Assembly (NCBI GenBank): GCA_964568585.1
Contig: CAZMQI010000027.1
Span: 1-26,144 of the forward strand
DNA length: 26,144 nt
Origin: RGZA01 sp964568585
Lineage (GTDB): Bacteria; Pseudomonadota; Alphaproteobacteria; UBA9219; RGZA01
Direction: 5' to 3'
The stretch's first letter is position 1, and every line of letters starts with the position of its first letter. The notes under the pieces were generated by a model. It was given only the letters and a program-made list of their open reading frames with translations, ran no database searches and had not been told where the DNA came from. The position numbers were made by a program, and so were the translations under genes. Of the stretch, positions 15,997 to 23,490 are shown one piece after another.

Positions 15997-16015
15997 AATG
16001 CTTGCCGAAAGCATT
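15997..16015. other. Inverted repeat in a divergent promoter region
   Basis: AATGCTT GCCGA AAGCATT has 7-bp arms. It lies between the leftward Sel1-repeat gene and the rightward gene at 16071, 56 bp before the latter. It could be an operator; no promoter elements were assigned with confidence in 15885-16070. Confidence 0.35.
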
Positions 16016-16070
16016 ACAGATAGTTAGCTTGTGCACACATTCGCATGCATAAAAAAATGGTATTTATTTA

Positions 16071-17273
16071 ATGGCGCAGCCACCCAAAAAACCACCCGTA
16101 TTACCGGGATTAGGCGGACAGCCGCAAGCGCCCACGCGCCCGCTTCTTCCGGGTTTGCCAATGCAGCCTGCAGCTGCAACGCCTGCTAGCAGCACCATCA
16201 AGACACAAGCCTTACTGGATAAATTTACAGCACGTATCACAAAGGCCGGAAAATTTGCGGTGGTGCTCGAAGTGCATACATCTAGCGTATTGCAGGCATT
16301 ATCAACTAATACACAGGTTGCAGCGGCGTTGAAGCAAAGTGGATTTGCCGGAATCTATTCCGAAGTGGATGCACGCATGTTACGCGCCAGTAGCGTGAAT
16401 GCAGTTTTTCCAAAAACCATTCGCCGTTTAAGTGCGCCACCAAAAGCAGGAGCGCCGCGCGATGCCTCTGCCGCGTTGTTCAATGCCTTTGTACAAACCG
16501 CACAGAATGTATTCCGCACTGCAACGCCCATTCCGGTACATGCAGTGGGCGATGAATTTATTGCAGCTGATGAAGCATTGAAAATCGTTCGTGCGCGTTT
16601 AAATCGCGACCCGTTACTGATTGAACAGATATTTTTGTCAGGCGTGAAAGCGCAGCGCGACCAAGAAGCCAAACGTAATCCTGCCAGCCCTGCGGTAACA
16701 TTATTAGACCAGATATTAGCGCCAAACCAGCCATTTCCTGCGGCTTTGATGGATTTAATCAATCTTGCCACCTATATGCCGGTTGATGACAAGGCGGATA
16801 CGCAGAAATTTATTTCCAGTCTTGCGCGCGAGATGGCAACGCCAACAAACCAAAAACATATCGAAGAATTAACCGCTGTATTTGAAGAGGTTATACGCCT
16901 TCGCACACAAAGCGCAGGCGATGAACATATGGCACGTAACGCCTTGGCTCATGCACAAGGCAATAATATTTTATTTATCGTTGGCGCAGGGCACGGACTT
17001 TCAAACAGTGCCGCATCGTTGCCAAGCCAGTTAGCCGCGCAAGCGGGTGTGAGTGATGCGGATGTACAAGTAATTTTGCCGATGCAGAAAATGCACGAGA
17101 AATTATTTTATGGCGAGATGTTGGCGTTACAAAGCAAGGGCGAGTTGCGCGATGACATCATCATCTTCGATATGCAAAACGGCGATGAAATGAAGGCCGA
17201 TGCATGGATGGTGAAGATGAGCCAATCGCTCACGCCGCCCGCTGCACCAACCGGAAACGCGCCGCAACCGTGA
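16071..17273 (+). CDS. Proline-rich protein, possibly EreA/ChaN/TraB-like
   Basis: A 400-residue protein with no recognised close family. Residues 1-40 are Pro-rich with two LPGL motifs (11-14, 26-29) and look disordered. The body has KFAVVLEVHTSS (61-72, H69), a long helical middle, and DEHMARNALAHAQG followed by ILFIVGAGHG (G305-H308). The last part matches the TraB/TIKI/EreA/ChaN pattern in which an 'RDxxMA' helix precedes a strand ending GAxH. The first His stands where that superfamily has GxxH, but the Gly is missing. The resemblance is suggestive only. No Shine-Dalgarno is visible, and a later ATG at residue 31 is possible. Confidence 0.75.
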   Translation: MAQPPKKPPVLPGLGGQPQAPTRPLLPGLPMQPAAATPASSTIKTQALLDKFTARITKAGKFAVVLEVHTSSVLQALSTNTQVAAALKQSGFAGIYSEVDARMLRASSVNAVFPKTIRRLSAPPKAGAPRDASAALFNAFVQTAQNVFRTATPIPVHAVGDEFIAADEALKIVRARLNRDPLLIEQIFLSGVKAQRDQEAKRNPASPAVTLLDQILAPNQPFPAALMDLINLATYMPVDDKADTQKFISSLAREMATPTNQKHIEELTAVFEEVIRLRTQSAGDEHMARNALAHAQGNNILFIVGAGHGLSNSAASLPSQLAAQAGVSDADVQVILPMQKMHEKLFYGEMLALQSKGELRDDIIIFDMQNGDEMKADAWMVKMSQSLTPPAAPTGNAPQP

Positions 17274-17282
17274 TTAAAAAAT

Positions 17283-17304
17283 ATGCCAAAAACAGGCATT
17301 TTTT
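17283..17304 (+). terminator. Intrinsic terminator
   Basis: ATGCC and GGCAT form a short stem around a 7-nt A-rich loop, and six T follow (17299-17304). It lies ten bases after the stop of the Pro-rich protein gene. Confidence 0.65.
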
Positions 17305-17417
17305 GCCGGGTAAGAAAATGCAAAAAGCCCTGTATTTATTGAATAATCTTAGCAATTTTTTCATCAATTCCTGATAAATTTTATCTTGTATTTGGTACAA
17401 AGATTTCAGGACAAAAA

Positions 17418-17465
17418 ATGAAAAAGAAGATTAGCAAAAAAGCAAAAAAGAAAACCAAGAAATAA
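17418..17465 (+). CDS. Lysine-rich 15-residue micro-ORF
   Basis: MKKKISKKAKKKTKK: ten of 15 residues are Lys. CAGGA stands seven bases before the ATG. Upstream are two inverted repeats, GATAAATTTTATC at 17373-17385 and an ATCTTGTA/TACAAAGAT hairpin at about 17383-17405, the second reaching close to the ribosome-binding site. Its stop codon touches the terminator of the convergent protease gene. A highly basic peptide could bind RNA, DNA or membrane. Equally, A-rich DNA makes Lys codons by chance, and no homologue is known to me. Confidence 0.3.
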   Translation: MKKKISKKAKKKTKK

Positions 17466-17489
17466 AAAACCCCGCCAAGTGGGGCGGGG
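17464..17489 (-). terminator. Intrinsic terminator of the S8 protease gene
   Basis: On the minus strand a 7-bp all-GC stem (arms 17470-17476 and 17483-17489, 6-nt loop) is followed by six T (17464-17469). It lies 33 bp after the protease stop codon. Confidence 0.9.
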
Positions 17490-17522
17490 CTAGGTTGGCA
17501 TTAGAACTGATTAGAAGTCCAA

Positions 17523-19856
17523 TTAGAAGCTCAACTTATAACGTGCCATGGCAACGGCTTCGCTTGCGCCAGCAACATGGTTTGCATTTTCACGAAGCAA
17601 CAAGCCAGCAGCGAATTTGCCCTTATCCGAAACTTCGGTGGTATAGAAAGCCTGCAAGTCAAGTTCATGAGCTTCTGCGCTGATATCTGCGGATGATGAC
17701 GAGAAATTTACGCTGCCATCAGCATTCAACGAATTACCCATATTGAGGTTTGCAGTTGCGCTGTTTACACGAAGTGGCTCGCTTACTACAAAACCAAAGC
17801 TGTCGGATTTTCCAATGACACCCGTTTTGGTCAAGCCAGCACGGAAGGACTGGGAATTAATATCCGATACGTTTTCAACGATCGAGTTACGTGCGCTTTG
17901 TACCTTTGACCAGCCCATTTCAAAGCCACCAAAAGCATTCAAACCGCCGCCTAAATCGAACTTAGCGCTAACACCAGCGAACATGGTGTTGGTTGAGTCA
18001 GCCAGTTTGGTCGCGCCGCTGGAAATTGAGCCCAGCATCGCGTTTTGTTCGTTCACAAAACCGCCCGTGAACGCAAGGCCGGAACGTTTGGTGCCGAGCT
18101 TGGTGCCGATTTCAGCTGCACCGCCGAATACTTTTCCAAGACCTGATGAATAATTTGGATCTTGTGACAAGGTTACGGGTGCGTTGAGGTCGGTTGTTTG
18201 TTCACCAAAGAAGCTACCGCCTTTCACCCATACATCATCGGAAAGGTTTGCTTGTGCAGCAACGGTGATTGGATTTTTTGCAAGTGACATATATGGGTTG
18301 CTTAAGGCTTCGCCATCTACCAGCTTGCCAGCAAAGGCCACATCGCGTGGTGCAAGACCGAACACCTGGCTTGGGTTGATGTTGAATGCTGCGGTCACAT
18401 TAGTGCTGCTGGATACAGGTGTTTCGATGAACATGCGTACGCCATCGAATTGTGCTCCCGCAAGGGTGGTTTTGCCGTCAGCGTTTGCAAAACCATAGGT
18501 TGTCTTGCCGATGGTTGTGGTTTCCATGCCGTTACCAAATTCACGCAATGCGGTTACGCTATCAAAGCTTGGCAGTTCGTTGGTAAAGAAGCTGGACGAG
18601 TCCATATAGAAGTCACGGCCGAATTCATCGAACGTGATGAGAGTAAGTGCTTCAACATTCTTTGCATAGCCACCAAAGCCGCGACCATAGACACCAAAGC
18701 CACGACCGAATTTAGCACCACTGCCGCTGGTTGGTTTCGTTGGTGTGGTTGGTTTTGGACTTGTTACCGGCGTGGTTGGTTTTGGAGTTGGTGTTGGGGT
18801 TGTGGTCGGGCCAACAGGACGGGTCGCTGCTTCAAGGTTCAGCAAGCCTTGGCCATAGATGGAAGCATTCGCATATACGCCAGTTTTGGTTGCAGTCTTG
18901 AACAGAATGGCTTTGATCTGTGCGTTGGTCAGATTTGGCCATTGTTGTTTCAGTACGGCTGCTGCGCCGGAGATAACGGGCGCTGCAAAGGATGTGCCGC
19001 TACCTGTACCGTATGAATTGTTTGCATTACGCATGGTCGATACAACGGCGCTACCAGGAGCTGCAAGGCACCATGCTGCGGTATCGCCGCAACGGTTTGA
19101 ATAACTGGCGATCTTGCCTGTGCCATCGATTGCCACAGCGGAAATCCAGCCAGCGGTCAATTCAGCATAAAGTTTTGGCAAGGCTGCATAAAAGCCAGGT
19201 TGTGCTTTACCGTCGTTACCGGCTGCGAACACGATGATGCGGTTTGCATTTACGGCTTCACGGTACGCTTGCAAGGTTTGTGGCATGAAGCCATCAAGGC
19301 CAGCCTTGGTTACTTGGCTGATATTGGTAGAGGTGTTCCATGAATTGTTCATGACACCAGCGCCATGGCTGGTTGCATAACGGATACCCGCGGCAAGCTT
19401 GCCATCGGTAAGGCTAACGGAACCATCTGGGTTCACGATGCGAATGGTCAAAATCTTGCTGTTAAATGCAACGCCTTCAGAACCAAGATTATTACGCTCA
19501 CCAGCGATGATGCCTGATACGAATGTGCCGTGACCGTTAACGTCAGCAGCAACACCTTCAAGACCGGTTACGGCATCAAATCCAGGGCCTGCAATGTTGG
19601 CATTTAAATCTTCATGGGTTTTATTCATGCCGCTATCGAATACGGCGACGATTTGGCCTGCGCCTGTGAACCCGCGTGCCCATGCTTCCGCTGCGCCAAT
19701 TGTGCTGAGCTGCCAGCCACGGTTATATTCAGCGGTTTTGAAATCTGAGGCGCTTGCTGCGAGAGCGTCGGTAGCGGCAAAGGATGCGAGGGCGAAAAGA
19801 CCGGAGAGAAGAACTTGAGAGACTAGTTTTGAGCTCTTTTTTGACTTCTTGGTCAT
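17523..19856 (-). CDS. Secreted S8 (subtilisin-like) protease with C-terminal barrel-like domain
   Basis: A 777-residue protein with AAGG upstream of the start. A basic N-terminus and hydrophobic stretch end at about residue 34 (Sec signal). The peptidase S8 domain spans ~45-345 with an intact triad: D74 (VAVFDSG), H109 (NGHGT), S289 (GTSFAAP), and N214 as oxyanion residue (AAGND). A Thr/Pro linker (350-376) leads to a Gly/Phe/Tyr-rich stretch (FGRGFGVYGRGFGGYA), then ~380 residues of alternating strands ending in RYKLSF. The terminal Phe is typical of outer-membrane barrels, so it is probably an autotransporter that displays or releases the protease. Barrel assignment is by pattern only. An operator-like palindrome lies upstream. 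Confidence 0.9.
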   Translation of the reverse strand: MTKKSKKSSKLVSQVLLSGLFALASFAATDALAASASDFKTAEYNRGWQLSTIGAAEAWARGFTGAGQIVAVFDSGMNKTHEDLNANIAGPGFDAVTGLEGVAADVNGHGTFVSGIIAGERNNLGSEGVAFNSKILTIRIVNPDGSVSLTDGKLAAGIRYATSHGAGVMNNSWNTSTNISQVTKAGLDGFMPQTLQAYREAVNANRIIVFAAGNDGKAQPGFYAALPKLYAELTAGWISAVAIDGTGKIASYSNRCGDTAAWCLAAPGSAVVSTMRNANNSYGTGSGTSFAAPVISGAAAVLKQQWPNLTNAQIKAILFKTATKTGVYANASIYGQGLLNLEAATRPVGPTTTPTPTPKPTTPVTSPKPTTPTKPTSGSGAKFGRGFGVYGRGFGGYAKNVEALTLITFDEFGRDFYMDSSSFFTNELPSFDSVTALREFGNGMETTTIGKTTYGFANADGKTTLAGAQFDGVRMFIETPVSSSTNVTAAFNINPSQVFGLAPRDVAFAGKLVDGEALSNPYMSLAKNPITVAAQANLSDDVWVKGGSFFGEQTTDLNAPVTLSQDPNYSSGLGKVFGGAAEIGTKLGTKRSGLAFTGGFVNEQNAMLGSISSGATKLADSTNTMFAGVSAKFDLGGGLNAFGGFEMGWSKVQSARNSIVENVSDINSQSFRAGLTKTGVIGKSDSFGFVVSEPLRVNSATANLNMGNSLNADGSVNFSSSSADISAEAHELDLQAFYTTEVSDKGKFAAGLLLRENANHVAGASEAVAMARYKLSF

Positions 19857-20355
19857 GTGACTAACCTTAAAAAATTGGTTCGTTTCGATGACTTCAGAAT
19901 AAGGTTAAAATCGTCACCGAAACATTAATGTCACGGTGGATAACCTATTGTTTTAAAATGAAAATTTGCCAATAAAATGATTAAAATTTTTGAGAAAATT
20001 TCTCTCAAATTTGATCTATTTTCGATCTATTAACCACGTTCAAACGGTTTGTTCAGACAGGTTAAGGGGAAGCCAAAAAATGCTGCACGCAAATTTAAGG
20101 ATTGAGGCACGAAAAAAACCATATTCGGAAACATTTCTGCGTGAATTGAATGGCATTTGATGCGGTTTGTAGAAATAAAAATTCGCGCGTTGAACCATTG
20201 CTTAAGGTTACCGGCAAAAATTTTCGCGTTTTAACCACGCTTGATGCGTTTTGGCGAATTAGTTTCTCATCCATGCTGTAAATTAGAATTCATATTCAAT
20301 AGCTTGAGCATAAGACTCGGCATGACGAACATAAATTTTCAAAAGGTATAACGGC
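19857..20355. other. Long divergent intergenic region rich in repeats
   Basis: This 499-bp AT-rich stretch should hold promoters for the S8 protease (left) and the gene at 20356 (right). It contains GAGAAAATTTCTC (19992-20004), a palindrome; GATCTATT twice (20013-20020, 20024-20031), 11 bp apart; and CGCGTT-AACCA-GCTT-like direct repeats at 20186-20203 and 20225-20242, 39 bp apart. One 26-codon frame (20080-20160) follows AAGGGG by ten bases but is not convincing. Otherwise no gene is seen. Confidence 0.5.
19915..19938. promoter_or_regulatory. Operator-like palindrome upstream of the S8 protease
   Basis: CACCG, AA, ACATT then AATGT, CA, CGGTG: a 24-bp inverted repeat with 10 of 12 bases matching per half. 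It ends 58 bp upstream of the protease start codon, a position suited to a dimeric regulator. The regulator is unknown. Confidence 0.45.
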
Positions 20356-20949
20356 ATGGATTATATCAAAGCCAAACGCGAAATAGCTGATCAGGAAGCA
20401 GCGATTTCTGCGCGCAATGAAGCCAAACAAATGATAGAGCGCGAAAAACTGCGCCAAGCACCAACACCAACCACCGAATTGAACCAAGAAAATTTAGATC
20501 CCACACGCATTGCCTACATCGGCGTGCACGGAATGGATGACGGATTTAAATCCGATATCTATGTGTTGCCAGAAGATCCCCATGCACCATTGATTGCTGT
20601 GCCGTGTTCATTGGATACCGCCAAGGCCACCGATCATTATAATCTGGAGGGCAAGGGTGAAGTAGCCCTGACCCATTCTAATGCCTCCCGTATTGCGGTG
20701 AATATCAAGACCATTTCAAGGTTGGAAATGACGCCCAATGCAATCACCAACGCACTTACGTACTGGAAGACAAGTGATGCGCCCAGTGGGGTGCCGGTTC
20801 ATCTTAGCGAGCCACAAATCCATGCTATCAGTGCACATCTAGCGGAAACTGATACAGAAAGTGCGGTTGCCAAGCTTCGCGCAATAGCTGAGCAGGGTTT
20901 GGTAGAACGCCGTAAACCCACAGCTGCCAAACATCAATTAGCGAGCTAG
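20356..20949 (+). CDS. Protein of unknown function
   Basis: A 197-residue soluble protein; AAAGG lies about ten bases before the ATG. Residues 1-35 form a charged, probably coiled-coil helix (YIKAKREIADQEAAISARNEAKQMIEREKLRQ). The rest looks globular: RIAYIGVHGMDDGFKSDIYVL, then a segment with VALTHSNASRIAVNIKTISRLEM, and a helical C-terminus. There is no signal peptide, membrane segment or recognised motif. It is followed by a DUF1993 gene in the same direction after 72 bp, perhaps on the same transcript. Confidence 0.78.
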   Translation: MDYIKAKREIADQEAAISARNEAKQMIEREKLRQAPTPTTELNQENLDPTRIAYIGVHGMDDGFKSDIYVLPEDPHAPLIAVPCSLDTAKATDHYNLEGKGEVALTHSNASRIAVNIKTISRLEMTPNAITNALTYWKTSDAPSGVPVHLSEPQIHAISAHLAETDTESAVAKLRAIAEQGLVERRKPTAAKHQLAS

Positions 20950-21021
20950 TCTTTTGCGCCCTTGCCTTTAGATGGGGGCGGGCTAAATAGAGAGCATCCT
21001 TATCTTATCAGGAACTCCCTT

Positions 21022-21528
21022 ATGACCCTTTCGATGTACCAAGCCTCTATCCCCGTGATTACCCGTGAATTGGGCATTCTTTCCGAAATTCTGAAAAAGG
21101 GCGAAGCATTCGCCGCCGCCAAGAAAATTGACCCCAGTGTACTTATCAATTCGCGCCTCGCGCCGGATATGTTGCCGCTATCCAAACAAATCCAGATTGC
21201 CAGCGATGTAACCAAGGGCGGCGCAGCGCGTTTGGCTGGCGCAGAAATTCCCAGCTATGCCGATACCGAAGTAACATTCGCCGAACTGCAAGAACGCATT
21301 GCCAAGACGATTAAATTCGTTGGCGGCTTTTCGGCGCAGCACATTGATGGCAGTGAAGGCAAAATCATTTCACTGAAAGTGGGTGGTCAGGATATGCAGA
21401 TGACCGGCCAGCAATATCTATTGGGCTTTGTTATTCCAAACTTGTTTTTCCATATGTCGATTGCCTATGCGATTTTGCGTCATAACGGCGTGGAATTAGG
21501 TAAACGCGACTTTTTGGGCGGTTTATAA
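21022..21528 (+). CDS. DUF1993 family protein
   Basis: A 168-residue protein. ATG 21022 is chosen over an upstream ATG because CAGGA precedes it and family members begin in this way (MTLSMYQASIPVITREL). Typical features are the N-terminal helix (LGILSEILKKGEAFA), the segment SRLAPDMLPLSKQIQIASD and the C-terminal PNLFFHMSIAYAILRHNGVELGK. DUF1993 proteins have a DinB-like four-helix bundle and unknown biochemical function; HM and H residues in the last helices may bind metal. The stop codon adjoins the 121-bp inverted repeat. Confidence 0.9.
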   Translation: MTLSMYQASIPVITRELGILSEILKKGEAFAAAKKIDPSVLINSRLAPDMLPLSKQIQIASDVTKGGAARLAGAEIPSYADTEVTFAELQERIAKTIKFVGGFSAQHIDGSEGKIISLKVGGQDMQMTGQQYLLGFVIPNLFFHMSIAYAILRHNGVELGKRDFLGGL

Positions 21529-21647
21529 TCTCTAACTGGCGCGTTGGCTTTTTGTCGTTTTTCTGTGCTTCCGGTACGCATCTACTAAATGTACATTTGC
21601 GTTCCGGTTCTCGAAAAACACCAAAAATCCTTAGCGCCAGCGAGATT
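21527..21647. repeat. 121-bp imperfect inverted-repeat element
   Basis: The left arm (21527-21580) and the reverse complement of the right arm (21598-21647) share AATCTC, CTGGCGC, TTTTTG, GTTTTTC and CCGG(T/A)ACGCA in the same order, roughly 37 of 50 positions. The centre holds a second palindrome, AAATGTACATTT (21587-21598). The left arm starts at the DUF1993 stop codon. It could be a MITE-like or REP-like repeat, or a structured RNA or terminator. No second copy was noticed in the window. Confidence 0.7.
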
Positions 21648-21708
21648 CTAATGCCTTGGTAGCGCTACTTTTAACTAAAAATTATCCGTCTTCCCTTACC
21701 CTGAATGG

Positions 21709-22002
21709 ATGGCAGATGGTGGTGGCATCATTGTTCCTTCAAATGATTTTAAGCGGCAGCTTGAGCATTACAGGCTGACTACCGCGGAAATCCTCTACCG
21801 CATCCCTGATCATCCCCAATTATTGCAAAGCTTCATCTGGCAGGATTTAGACCTGCTGCCAAAATTTCCGGTGCTGCGAAAATTCCTGAATTTCTGGGAA
21901 ACTTCGTTGGAAGGTAAGCTGTATCAAGTACGCATCGCCGTAGTTGATCATATCAGCGCACGGGAATATCAGGTCATCGAACGCGAACTGACGATTAACT
22001 AG
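21709..22002 (+). CDS. usg: Usg-family protein
   Basis: A 97-residue protein matching the small alphaproteobacterial Usg family: FKRQLEHYRLTTAEILYRIPDHPQLLQ, then FIWQDLDLLPKFPVLRKFLNFWE. The family was once annotated as linked to phosphoribosylanthranilate isomerase because it lies next to trpF in some genomes; no activity is established and no trp gene is here. No clear Shine-Dalgarno is present, and another ATG lies four bases upstream in a different frame. Its last eight bases overlap the 3' end of the convergent plsC gene. Confidence 0.9.
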   Translation: MADGGGIIVPSNDFKRQLEHYRLTTAEILYRIPDHPQLLQSFIWQDLDLLPKFPVLRKFLNFWETSLEGKLYQVRIAVVDHISAREYQVIERELTIN

Positions 22003-22747
22003 CAGCTCCTTCAATCGCTGTTTGCAGCTTTTCCATCATTTCATCACGTGGCAACCCTGCCTGTATCGCAGGGTGAATGGTGACGTGTACTACGCCGGGG
22101 AAATGGATATTCAAAAAGCCGAATAGTTTGACACGGCCCCAATATTCGCCGGAATTCAAGGAAATGGGCACCACGGGTACATTCAGATGTTCATAGAGTA
22201 CGCCGATGCCGCGTTGGTAAGGTCTGGTTTCGCCCAGTTTGACGCGCGTGCCTTGTGGGAAAATGACGATGGCGCGTTGTTGTTTCACGAAATCCTCGCC
22301 AGCTGACAGCATGCGGCGGATATCGCTGCCCTTTTTCGCGCGTTGCACGGGGATGGCACCGTATTTATTCATGCATGGACCCCATAAGGGCACTTCGAGC
22401 AATTCTTGTTTGAGCACGATGGCGGCATTGGGAAACCAGATGGGGACTTGCATCGCTTCCCATGCGGCTTGGTGTTGCAAGGCTGCGATGAACGGTTTGG
22501 GCGGCAAGTTTTCTAGGCCGATTTTTTCATGGCGCAGATTTAAAAAAACGCGCTCGCCCCAATCAATCACGCCCACCCATGCGGCAATGAATTTCAAGAA
22601 CAAGGCACGGTCCTTCGAAACACTTCCCACAATCAATGCAGCAAGGCTGCCCAAGGGCGCCCATGTGAAGAAGAAGATATTGAACAGGATATTACGCAGG
22701 AAAATGAGCGGTGTGACCTTTGGCGTAACCATCTTATTACTCAGCAT
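21995..22747 (-). CDS. plsC: 1-acyl-sn-glycerol-3-phosphate acyltransferase (PlsC-like)
   Basis: A 250-residue membrane-associated enzyme. Hydrophobic N-terminus (residues ~12-42), then block I reads HQAAWE (HxxxxE, where most families have HxxxxD; the Glu form is common in alphaproteobacteria), and block III is FPQGTR. PlsC-type enzymes acylate lysophosphatidic acid to phosphatidic acid at the inner membrane. The start lies two bases after the stop of the upstream YdcF-like gene, so the pair is probably translationally coupled; a second ATG five codons on is also possible. The 3' end overlaps usg by eight bases. Confidence 0.9.
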   Translation of the reverse strand: MLSNKMVTPKVTPLIFLRNILFNIFFFTWAPLGSLAALIVGSVSKDRALFLKFIAAWVGVIDWGERVFLNLRHEKIGLENLPPKPFIAALQHQAAWEAMQVPIWFPNAAIVLKQELLEVPLWGPCMNKYGAIPVQRAKKGSDIRRMLSAGEDFVKQQRAIVIFPQGTRVKLGETRPYQRGIGVLYEHLNVPVVPISLNSGEYWGRVKLFGFLNIHFPGVVHVTIHPAIQAGLPRDEMMEKLQTAIEGAAS

Positions 22748-22749
22748 GA

Positions 22750-23370
22750 TTACTCTGCCGCCATTACGCTGTGCACCGCTGCCTTAATCGTGGCAATCAA
22801 GTATTTATTGTATTCTGCCATCAGCATGCCTGCCGTGCCGGGATGCATCCACCATTCATCAATACGTGCAATAGCCGGGTTTACCGATACATGATAGACG
22901 ATGGTGTGCGGCAAGGCCTGATGGAATTCCAATAGCGCACGGCGCATATGGTAATTGGCCGTGACCATGATGATGTTCTTCATCTGGAATTTTTGTACCC
23001 AGCCTGCGGCTTCCTTGGCATTGCCATGAGTGTCCTCGGCAAAGACGCCAAGCGTAATGCAGCATTCCATTTTGGAACGTGCAGCATGGTTTTGAATAAG
23101 AGCGGTCGGATTGGTGCGCGGATCAACACCGGAGATAAGCAAGCGCGGCGCATAATTGCCTTGCAGCAATTCAAGACCCATCGGCACACGTTCGGTGCCG
23201 CCTGTCAGCACCACGATGCCATCGGATTTAAGCGCAGGGTCAATGACCCCTGATGGCATCGATAGCACGTCTCGCGTGTACAATATGAATCCCACCAGCC
23301 ACAGCAGCAGGATGATAAACATGCCATTGAACAATGGTGAAAGGAAATTCTGGCGAAGGCTCATGCCCAT
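22750..23370 (-). CDS. YdcF/SanA-like DUF218 membrane protein
   Basis: A 206-residue protein from ATG 23370; the frame is open to a TTG 12 codons upstream, and an ATG two codons later is also possible. No clear ribosome site is seen. One membrane segment (~residues 15-35) is followed by a DUF218 domain: GIVVLTGGTERVPMGLELL, LLISGVD, EDTHGNAKEAAGWVQ and IIMVTANYHMRRALLEF. DUF218 proteins act in envelope physiology (E. coli SanA and ElyC are known cases), but the reaction is unsettled. In many alphaproteobacteria this gene sits between ftsX and plsC, as here. Confidence 0.88.
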   Translation of the reverse strand: MGMSLRQNFLSPLFNGMFIILLLWLVGFILYTRDVLSMPSGVIDPALKSDGIVVLTGGTERVPMGLELLQGNYAPRLLISGVDPRTNPTALIQNHAARSKMECCITLGVFAEDTHGNAKEAAGWVQKFQMKNIIMVTANYHMRRALLEFHQALPHTIVYHVSVNPAIARIDEWWMHPGTAGMLMAEYNKYLIATIKAAVHSVMAAE

Positions 23371-23451
23371 ATTATATGGCTGAGGCTCTAAACCTGTCCA
23401 CCTCAAAGCTTCACTCGCTCTGCGGTGGTTATTGAAGGCGATGCTTCTGCA

Positions 23452-23467
23452 CCCATTTTAAAATGGG
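23452..23467. repeat. Perfect 16-bp palindrome between ftsX and the YdcF-like gene
   Basis: CCCATTTTAAAATGGG lies in the 120-bp gap after ftsX. No T-run follows on the minus strand. It could be a protein-binding site or a mild hairpin affecting read-through into the YdcF-like and plsC genes. Confidence 0.4.
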
Positions 23468-23490
23468 CGCAACCAGCCCTGCCTTGTGTG

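Noticed and set aside
20080..20160. 26-codon frame after AAGGGG upstream of the gene at 20356
   Set aside because: The spacing is long, the composition unremarkable, and it lies in a repeat-rich control region; too weak to call.
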